From Lingula anatina (lineage: Eukaryota; Brachiopoda; Lingulata; Lingulida; Lingulidae): a stretch of DNA of 64,000 nt. A program made the position numbers and the translations under genes. The notes beneath the pieces are model-generated. The model worked only from the letters and a program-made list of their open reading frames with translations. It did not search any database and was not told the origin of the DNA. The stretch is taken from positions 154,174 to 218,173 of the forward strand of contig NW_019775688.1 of the NCBI RefSeq assembly GCF_001039355.2, read 5' to 3'. Each line of letters begins with the position of its first letter. Position 1 is the first letter of the stretch. Positions 36,525-47,400 of this stretch are shown in pieces.

Positions 36525-39500
36525 TGTGTCTTCTACACTGGACCGAGTTCGAGGTTGGTTAAAAGTTTTGTTTAGAATCGGTGACAACAACTTGTACANG
36601 TTTATTTGTGTGTTTTTCTAATCTACCAAGAATTCATATCGAAATATTTGGCAACCTTTTCATGACCTAACTAGTCAAACAAAAATAATTTTTACGTGAA
36701 AATTGTTCTTTTTATTTACAATTATTATTTATAAACTTCATGTGCAATATTTTGCTGACCAATGTTTTTGAAATGATTAAATCTTTTTCAGTACTTACAA
36801 CTGCGGTTTAAGTCAAAGAGCGCCAAACTGGTGGGTTCCTTCATTACCTTAGTGAATGCTGTAAGTACAATATCATTGGAAAACCCTCCTTCAATGATGT
36901 TATCGTTTTCTCAACAGTTTGATTATCAGTCAGGGCGGTTGTACAGTGCTCACGTACTTTTTAAAGTGGATAACTAAATACTAAATCATAATCGAGAAAA
37001 TAGTTTCATTGGATCTATAAATACATGTGTATATCATTATTTAATAAAAATCATTTTGACGATTTTGTCTAGACCTAATCTAGACTTATATAAAGTCTTA
37101 TAAAAAAACAGTGACCAACTCGAATAGACTAATGAAAGAGGAAATGGTGAGTGAACAAGAAAGAACAATATATCCTATTCCTGAAATCAACCCAAGACCA
37201 CTGAGCAATGAAAACAACCCCCTGACTACTATCAATTTATCAAAAAGTCTAGCTGATATATTGACCCCTTTCAAGGAAAAACACAAAGACACGTGCACTT
37301 GAAGAATTCCAGGGAATTGGTCAAAATCTTGAAACATTTTTTTTTATTTCAAGAGTAAGCAATACAAATCAAGATCTTGAAACATATTAAGGAAGGACAA
37401 AATGAAACTTAAGTGTCTTTTGGTGACACATCCCTATCTTTATTTATTATCACACCAATCGATACAGTACATGGACTTCAGGGATATAAGAAACTGTATT
37501 TACTTACCAGTCAGTACACTAACCACTGACAGTTGATGACATCATGGAGTTAGCGGAATTTGTACAGGATTACACACACTCCACTGTCATTATTTATTTG
37601 TTTACCACGAAAAATCTTGTGCAGAGATTGGTAGCCATATGTTCCCCCTGATTTATATAACTTATGTAAAGCAAAACGCCATCAGGGCAGCTCCCTTCTC
37701 TTAAGCATGAAAAGAACCCATTTTATAGAACTCCAATTTCTACATATTATGATATGTACTATACATATAAATGTGTCAATGCATGAAAGATAGGTTGACA
37801 TACGGTCAGCTAGCGCGTCCGCGCCGATGCAGGGACACGGAGGCTCTCAATTTTTTTTTTACTTACCTCTCATTTCCTCTTGTCGCTCACTGCAGGAAAG
37901 TCAACCATTTTTGCCGTCGGCAGCGCCGTGAATACATCTGCTCGTCTACCAGTATTCCCACCGTGAAATAATAGTGTAATATGAATAAAAAAAGGAAGCA
38001 CAAAATTGACATTCAGGCCCCACACAAAGCTTAGAATCCTACACGTAAAGGACAAAATAGAAAAACAACAACGAATGCGGGATAGTTTTTGAAATAGATT
38101 TGTAGCAGTTTTTATCAAGTTTATGTTGGATGGACGTACAGAAAATTACTAAAATGATAAGAAGAACAAGGAAAAGATGTGTGTGTGGGGAGCGGATACA
38201 AATGAGGAAGTCAACATGTGCTTTAAAAAGATTGGATTCCACTGAGATTTTACATAACTCGGCAGTTACAGACAATGCCATGTGCCAAAATGAATGAGCC
38301 GAAAATCTTAGCAGGAGACAAACTTTCAAAAGGAATAGTATTGGAAGCCATATGGATACGCAGAAAAACAACCATGAATGAAACCAAGGGATTCACAACT
38401 ACCTTCACACATGTATGTTAATATTATCAATCCCACCGCGACAGTAACAGCAAAAGGGTATATCCTGAAGAGGTACGAGTATTGCGAATAAAAAGATGAT
38501 GTACTCACTCTCTTCTAACACTTTAGAGTGAATGGAAATTACCGGCAGCTTCAGTCGTGAATGAGCCTAGATGAGGTCCAGACAAAACCATCAACTGGAT
38601 TTGAATAAAGGATGTCATGATGATGAGTACAACTGATAACTGCAAGGAATGATTTTTTGGGGGGTTGACACAAAGGCCTACGAGTATCAGATCGTTAATA
38701 TCTGATACATTTTTAATATTGTGAAAACGTAAACGTTGCCTAGATCGTTACAGACAGATTCCAGATATCAAGTAGATTGAGGGGCGTCCCTTAACCCCAC
38801 CCACTTACACACACATACACACACACTCAAAGTGGGTCGCCTCGGTGGAATACCGTACGCGACGCTTTGGCACCACGCACCGTTTCCTTTCGTGCACGCA
38901 TCAACGTACACTGTATATGATATAGAAAATCATTGCTACACAGCGGCACCAGACTTGTTATAATTGTTGATTTGATAACCGCACTACTGTTCTTTGTCTT
39001 TTTTTAGATCCTATACATGGGTGTAGCTATGTACGCACCGGCAACGGCCATGGAAATAGGTAATCAAGCATTTCAATTGTTAAAGACAATCTGTTGCATG
39101 TTCTGAATAAAAGTGCCAAATGCTTGAATAAATTTAACTTGAAGTTAACGTCTGAAATCGGTTGAGGGAATTTTAAAATGTTGTACTTTCTGTATCTACG
39201 TTTCGATCCAGTATACGAATTAAGTTCGAGAAAACCTGTCAAGCTGTTATATGAAGATTCTTAGGCTGAAAATATTTGCTCTCTGTTATCTTGAAAAGCC
39301 AAACGAGGTATTAAAGTGAAGTGTACTTGTGTTTAGAATTCTTATCATGTTGTGCAATATCGTATAAATGTTTTTAAACTTTTTTCAGTGACTGGGTCGC
39401 CTTACTGGGTTACTTTGATCTTAACGTTTGTAGTCTCCTCATTTTATTCCGCACTGGTAAGGATTTAATATGTATTTAGCTCGTGATTTCCATTATTTCA

Positions 39501-42500
39501 TTCTTTGCTCGCATTTTGTACACATACCTAAAATCTTAATTTTTATGTGCTACATCAAGCCTGTAATTCTTTCCCTGTCAACAAGAAAAATGGTAACACA
39601 AGTTCAGGTCATACAAAACGCTGCATCCATTAATCGAATTTAACATTTAGTGGCATTTGAAGCAGTAACTTAACCTTTTGAGTACTACCTTCTATGCTGC
39701 ACTTATTTATATGGACTACGTCCGTAGCCCCAAAAATATTATTAAAATGCAGCTTTTATATGCTACAGTGTGCACCTGTAAGTTACAGTGTTGATGCACT
39801 AATACTTTGGGCATGCGGTAGATGTTCAATACCCTCTACCAGGGCCACAGTTTGACTTTTCACAGGATATTCACAGATGTGTATATGTAGATAAATAGAC
39901 GGTCATTTTACTAACTATGAGTTTTCCCATTTCCCTATATAATCTGCCACCCTTGTAGATGTTCACAGTGTGTGATAATGTGTTAGATTTGATGCCAGGC
40001 TTATGATTTTGTCATTCTTTCCTTCAGGGTGGCATTAAAGCCGTGATATGGGTTGATGCTCTTCAATCCTTCATCATGTTAGCCGGCGTCATTGCCATTT
40101 TAATTAAGGTAAGTTGTTCAACATTCCATTTTTAGCGATAATTATGGCACTCGACATGTCGTAATTCAGATTTATTGCCCGCTAGCTTTATTTATTTCAA
40201 TTTGTGTTAAATTGATGAAGGTAATATGTAATGATTGCGCTACTTAGAGGTCTCCTAAAAACTTTATCAGCATGACAACAACCGCAAAAAAAGTAATAAT
40301 TTAAATTGGTTTTAGGGCAGCATAGAAGTAGGAGGTTTTGATAAAGTATGGGAGATTAACGACATGCATAATCGGGTGGAGCCTTTACAGTAAGTATGCG
40401 TTTGCTGTGAGATTTCGTGATACGCCTGGCCTCGTAGAAGTCGGTCCATAAAAACTAAATTGCTGTTTGTGACTTGGAACCGTGAATTGGAAGTTCGATC
40501 GCTGAATTGCTTAATTATTGACGCGACATTTTTCATGTTCCGTTTGTACAAAAACTGACTGCGAACATCGCTTCATATACTTCGAACCACAAGCTCCCTC
40601 ATCTGCCCATTTCACATTTTCCGTTCGTGCGGGAGATTTTGGACAGGGCATAGATCGACCGCGGTAACGACTATTATATCCCTCTCAAATTCTGCCAATA
40701 TTGCCTGATTCACTTTACTGGGTCTTGGCGTAGAGTCAAGTTGGCTGTGTTACATGGTCTACAGTATGAAAAACAGGTTCATGCAGACATGTTGTTACAT
40801 GTGTTTTAGGCTTCGTTCACATGCAATGTCTATTTTCTAAATTCTATTTTCTATTTGCGGTATGTCTTATGATCATGGTCTGTGCCCTGAATATCCCGCG
40901 GCGTAATTACTGGCAGCGCGAGCCAGTTACTATAAGTTACTATAAGTAACTGGCTCGCGCTGCCAGTAATTACGCGGCGGGATATTCAGGGCGCTTTACA
41001 AAAGTAATATTATTCCAATACTACCAGTTATCAAGCCCCACTCTCAAATAAGTAAAAAAAAAGAATTAATAACCAGATAAATAACTGACAAATAAAGTAA
41101 ATGGAATAATTAAAAGAGAGAATAGAGGAAACAGGAATAAGATTGAACTAATGTGTTCAGCGAGTCATAGATATTTCTTACAATCTCTGTACTGACTCCT
41201 GAATTTTGTCATTTATCTTTAACTGGGAAGCGGATGAAATTGAAGACTGAAGGTCTTGGTATTGAGCTATATTTTTTAGTCGGTAAAATATTGTTACAAA
41301 CGTGGCAATAGAATTTTCATAAATATATGTTTTTTAGATCAAACGGAAATCGTTGATGATATATTTACTGAAAGAAAGTGTTGTTTTCAAGTTTCCTTAA
41401 AGGCATCGAGCATGTTGCTGGAAACGATTTTCAGCATTAAATTGGGACTACAACTGAAAAGACAGAATGAATGAAATACTGTTTTTTTTTCCTGTTCGTG
41501 TGTCAACAGCTGAAAGGCATGCTTGTTACTACCTGTAATCTGGTGTCTTTATAGCGTCAACATTTTCCGTATGTCTACTGAAATAATGGGGGCAGTCACC
41601 TGTTGAGATTTTGAAGGCCAAAAGGAGCGTTTTGAAAACTGTAGATCAAATAAACAGCCTGTGTTAAGCGTAAAAAACTAGGACAATAAGCTAACGTCCT
41701 CGTTTTGCTTATCAATCAGTTGACGGTTGCGTTTTAAGAAGTCTGACCGTCGGTGTAAGTGGATCGACCCAACTCTGCGTGGCCTCTCGTTGAGTGCAAC
41801 CAGCTTAACTGGATGACATGCCTCCTGTTTCCAACGCACACGTATAATCAGCAGGTTTTCTGTATTCTGTTTTCTACTTAACGCCAGGAGGAGGCGTGTT
41901 AATATGTTAAACTGATTACATTTAACGAGAGTCCCTGCGAAGTTGGGTCGATCCACGTGGACCAATGGTGTCGACGAGAATAGGGCTTTATTAGCCTGGA
42001 GCAGATAGTACGAGATTCCGTGTAGTCGAGTTGAAATGTAACACCTTACCTTATATACCTCAACCTATATATTATCGGTAATTTTGTTTGGTTTTTGTCC
42101 TTGAGTGGAGGAATTGGTCTGTCCTAACATGCAATGTGGCAATTGCAATTTTCATCTGTTATTAACTTGGGCAATTGAAGGTCACCCGTACGTTTTTCGC
42201 TGTGATTGCCGTACCTTAACGTTTTCAAATTCCAATCCACCATTTATGAAGAGAGGCTGATTGTCAAAATTATAAACGAAGGGATCGAATAAAACCATTT
42301 TAGATGATCATTTGCAGGGTTAGCCTCTATGGCGGACCCAGGGGCCATTTATGTGTACACCGGCAGTATTTGTCTTTAAGTTTTTTTTTTTTTTTTTTTT
42401 TTTTCTTTTTTTTTTTTTGTTTCCAAACTGGTTACAGTATTTTAATTCACAAATAAGACCGTTTTGAAATAATGTGATATGCACCTAACCATATAGCGAA

Positions 42501-43626
42501 AGTAGTAAAATATAAGAGATGGCATTGTTATGAATGTATATCTTTACATCAATTTCTTCCACTATTCTTCAATTTATCTTCGCTATCTGCGTTGACGTGT
42601 TCATGTAATTTTAAAGATGCTCTATTTCCTCCGTAGCCTTGACCCCAACCCTCTCATCCGCCACACATTCTGGACCATCGTGGTGGGCGGCATGGTGGAC
42701 ATTCTGGCCAGAACTGGGGTCTACCAGGCCGCCGTACAGAGATACTGCTCAGTGCCAACACTCACCAAGGCAAAAGTGTAAGTACGTGGATTATACCAAA
42801 AGTGAGCATTACATTCTTGATTCTATCAAGGAAAAAGATCAAGACAGAGACCCACAAAACAGGACAGAGGAGGACACATCCCTGAATTGCGGTTTGTTGG
42901 GTTCAGCGGAGTTTAAATACACGCACGTGTATGTAAAATGGAAATTCGTGGTTACGACACTTTTATTCTCATTACGACTACGTGACTTTCTCAACGAATT
43001 AAGTGGAATTCGTAATGACGATTTTCCTTTCGTTATCACTTTTTTCTTCTAAGTAAGACTTTTTGAAACAAAAACTCATCATAAAAGGAGAAACCGTGTG
43101 TTTAATATTTTGAATGCGTGAAAATGTCAGGTTGACTTTAAAAAACTGGAAGAGAAATGGGAAGGCATTAATACTAATTTTTACGTTCACCTTGCTTTTG
43201 TTATTTAAATATTCTTCGTCGGTTTCTTCATTTTTTTAGCACTACCCTGATGAACGCACCTATTATAACCATCATTTGGTCGCTAACCTGTATGGTTGGG
43301 ATGACCATGTTTGCTTATTACTCCCAGAAAGGATGCGACCCACTGGCAGCAGGATACGTGTCTAACCCAAATCAGGTAAAATATGCCATACATCATATTA
43401 TCAGGAAATTTTCTATCTTTGAGAAACAGTTTCCTTTTTGTAGCAATTATGTCTTTTTTCTTGATTTATTCAAAATAGGCATTTTTTTTTAATGTTCAAA
43501 TAAAGGCATGTTCTTTAGGTTCAAATCTGTCTGTCTGTCTATCTATCTATCATTTAACTTTGTGCTCACCACGGACTCTCCTAAAAAACTATATATATAT
43601 ATATATATATAATGTAACTATATATA

Positions 43627-43671
<45 letters not shown>

Positions 43672-44439
43672 TGTGTCTTCTACACTGGACCGAGTTCGAG
43701 GTTGGTTAAAAGTTTTGTTTAGACTCGGTGACAACAATTTGTATTTGCCAACCAAACCATAAAATCTTTGTTTTGGCCGTTTTGTTGGTGGTAAAATAGA
43801 ATTTATTATATTTACAATGCATTTATTGTGGCATATGGATCTCATATGAAGAGTTAACCCTGGAAGCGTGAGCAGGTTTTAAATATTGCATTTTTTTACC
43901 GCCTAATCGTGGGTTTAAATTTGTTTACAGTTGATCATGTATTTCCTGATGGATATCTTGTACTATCCCGGTGTTCCTGGTTTGTTTGTTGGTAGCGTAA
44001 TGAGTGCAGTGTTAAGGTAAGCAGCCTTTTAGTTTTTTAAAAATTCAATTTAATTTAGTTACAGTTTTAATTACGATTTGCCCCTCAACATTCAGGAATA
44101 TTCTATCATTTGGCGTGCATTTCTTAACTGGTGATATAGAAAAGGGATGTTCCTTCGTAATGGCAAGATTTTAAGAAACGAAAAGTGTCTTTTTTTTTTT
44201 TTTTTTTTTTGAGGACAGCAATTTATGAATCACTAATATATATATATATATATATATTTTACTTAAAAATGAATAATTCATCCTTTTTGGAGTCTTGTTC
44301 ATGATTTCTTCTGAATCTCATCTTGACTTGAGAAAACTAAAACTAAAACTGATCTGATTGGCAATCCCTACCCACTGTAGAGTCTAACATAACCGAGAGA
44401 GAGCACCTCTTCTCATGTTTATCACGATACCCCTCCCAC

Positions 44440-44487
<48 letters not shown>

Positions 44488-47400
44488 CTGTTTGAATAAG
44501 ACTATATGAAATTGAAAAGAAACCGTCAAGAAGATTCCCAAAAGTATGGATCGGACGCAATTATCTTCTCTTTTTTTTTCGTTTGTATTAAAACATTAAA
44601 ACATGTTTATTTCTTCAGCACAATCTCGTCCATACAGAGTGCGGCAGCAGCCATATTTTGGGAAGATTGGCTGAAGGGATTTTTCAAGAAAATGCCTGCA
44701 GAAAAACAAACAATGATCACGAAAGGATTAGGTACATATTTTGTTTGATAATACTTCAATGACCTTATGATTCTGTTTTTATTATTATTTTTTTTTCGTA
44801 AGAAAATATACTGAAACATGGGACTTGACAGTTGGTAATCTACCATATTTTTGTTCACTTATCAATTTATTTTTAGTTGTGTTATTTGGAGCAGCTGGAA
44901 CTGGATTGGCTTTTTTCATGGCGACCGTAGGAGGCACTGTTATTCAGGTACGCTAGGTGACAGTGTTTGCCATGAAATTGCGAAAGCCATCGTTTATTTC
45001 CGAAAGAGGTAGACGTTTTAGAACACGATCTCGAGTATCGCAAAACACAACATATTGCATACTTTTTCTCAAATAATTCTTCGCGGCGAGGAAGTTGGGG
45101 GGAAAGGGACGGGGGTGGTAAAATTGCCCTCCTTCCTTGGAATTTTGGATTCGACAGTAACAAAAAGAGCGACACTGGAAATTTAATGTTTTGAAAATCC
45201 TTCAATGATGCCATTTTAAGAAAGAGATTCTTATTATTAATATATCCAGCATGACCCACAAAATAAAAGAGGGGAGAACCAACATATTTTAACTTTTTTA
45301 ATATTTACATATTGTGTTTATTAATGTATTTATATTATTATAATTATTTGTTACTGATAATTTGGTCTTTTAAGTTTTTTGATTTTGGCATTTTTAATCT
45401 CCCTGTCCTTTAGGTACGTGCATTTGATTCTTTTCAATAATTTAATAAGAAACATTGATTTTTTTTTACTTCTGAGGAATGAACCACCCGATCATTGATA
45501 AGCATTAATATTCTTTTTACATGGAAATTTTTTGTTGAATGGGGCCTTTTACAACTGGATAACCTCTGAACATATGTACATGGAGAAACCGGTCATGGCA
45601 TTTTAGCAAAAAATCAAATAAAAAGGGGTAAGGAAGACTTCAAAAATGCCGAGAACGGCCTATTTAATCAAACAGAAAGCAATGTGTTTCAAGGGATATA
45701 TTTTTCTATTTAAGGTTGGTTTAGCTTTCATCGGGGCATCCGTGGGACCGCTTCTAGGATTGTTTTTGCTTGGTTCAGTGTTTCCTTGGTCAAACTGGAT
45801 AGTAAGTAAAGTGTACTACATGCTACCCTGTACCAGGGCGAGTGATAGATTTTTTTACAGATATTCACAGATATGTCTCTAGATAGATAGATAGATAGTC
45901 ATTTACAGCTGAACTGGGTTTAGCTGAAAATGACCATCTATCTAGCTAGAGACATATCTGTGAATATCTGTAAAAAATCTATCACTCACCCTGGTAGAGG
46001 GTAACTACATGCTTTCGATTACATTTATGTAATTTGTGAAATAAATATTTTAAGGGAGAGAAGCCCTCATTTTAAGAACACGTAAAAACATGGTTGTTAT
46101 AATCAGTTTATATTTTCACTTTCATTTCTTTTAGTATAAGACCGGTTATCAACACTTTTATTTTCAAAGTCAGTTTTATGTGACCATATTAAACGAATAT
46201 TTCACTAGGGCGCCATAGTCGGGGGTTTGACGGGTCTAGCGTTCCCGTTATGGATCAGCTTTGGTTCATTGATTAATAAGCCACCAGTGAACTATCTACC
46301 CACTGACATCACGAACTGCACAAATTACCTGAATATCACTGCGAAGTGGGCCTCCACGACTCCCGTACCCACGATAGCCAGGTGAGAGACAAAAGATTTA
46401 CACATTCTGTAATTATGTTTTCAAAGAAATAAATGAATAATATCGCCCAAAACAGTTGTTTTGTTAGCACAACTGTAGCTAGAAATGATAAATCTTGGAA
46501 AAAGTAAAATAATGGAATGTGTTAGGTGTTTAAATTGAGTTTTAATTTTTTTTAGAGTAAGTTACCCAGCCTACCCAACTACCAGACTCGGCACCGAATG
46601 ATCCCGAATTTACCGGTAGATCGGACCACACTCCCCGTTTTCAAGCACGCAATTCGCAGTACCAGTATCATACCCGGAACAAATTTTGAGCTGAGATGCA
46701 CTACTTTCCAACCCCGCTGAGAATCATCACTATCACACTTATCACACCGTGTACTAGGCAAGGTCGGTGTCGCGTCTGATACCTTGAAAACGGGTAGTGT
46801 GGTCCGATCTACTGGTGAATTCAGGATCATTTGGTGCCGAGTCTGGTAGTTGGGTAGCCTCCCCCCCCCCACCCCCCACACACACAACCATGGATTCTAC
46901 AACCATGTTTGCCTGTCAAATGATTTAAGTTATTTGTGAGCTGCAATGCATTTTGTTTTTGCGTAGTACATGCACATTACGGATGAGATGTTTGTTGAAG
47001 CGCCGTATTTGTTTCTGTTTCAGTGAGGGTTTGAACGGTCTTTATAGTATCTCTTACCAATACAATGGCTGCATTGGCATGGCAACCGTCGTCGTGGTGG
47101 GACTTATTGTCAGTTTTATAACAGGTAACATATCAAGTAACACTAATTTGACAGACAAATTTAACGTCATTTCCTTGGAATAAAAATGAATTATAATAAT
47201 AATAATAATGATAACTGACAGTCACTGATGCAAGAGAACTGTTACAGTTTAAAGGTACATACGAACCGAGCATCGGTGAAGCGTGGGTTCCCAGTAACAC
47301 CTGTAAACCACTTCTACTGAATTTTTATATGACTCAAATAAATTTGACATGCCTAGGGATAAACTGAATAGATCACTCGATCAGCCATAAAAGACCTTTA

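Larger units (their letters stand above)
29730..36598 (+). repeat. Duplicated segment, copy 1 (SLC5 introns 1-8)
   Basis: Starts inside SLC5 intron 1 and runs to the N at 36599, carrying exons 2-8. It aligns almost throughout with 36601-43743, with scattered substitutions, small indels and two larger insertions in the other copy. The junction at an N and the allele-like divergence favour an uncollapsed haplotype. Confidence 0.96.
36601..43743 (+). repeat. Duplicated segment, copy 2 (SLC5 introns 1-8)
   Basis: Second copy of exons 2-8 with introns, continuing directly into the unique exon 9 at 43931. Relative to copy 1 it has an insertion around 40810-40991 and one of about 95 bp at 41337-41431, plus expanded T and AT tracts. 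Confidence 0.96.

Noticed and set aside
36599-36599. True tandem duplication of SLC5 exons as the first explanation
   Set aside because: Not excluded, but the N at the exact boundary, the allele-like divergence and the single unique flanks fit a haplotype join better.
37111-37302. Small open frame and its minus-strand twin conserved between the two SLC5 copies
   Set aside because: Conservation follows from the large duplication itself. In copy 1 the frame is disrupted by an insertion near 30340.
45646-45882. Open frame extending SLC5 exon 12 on both sides
   Set aside because: Only 45715-45801 fits the family and the flanking splice phases; the rest is intron.
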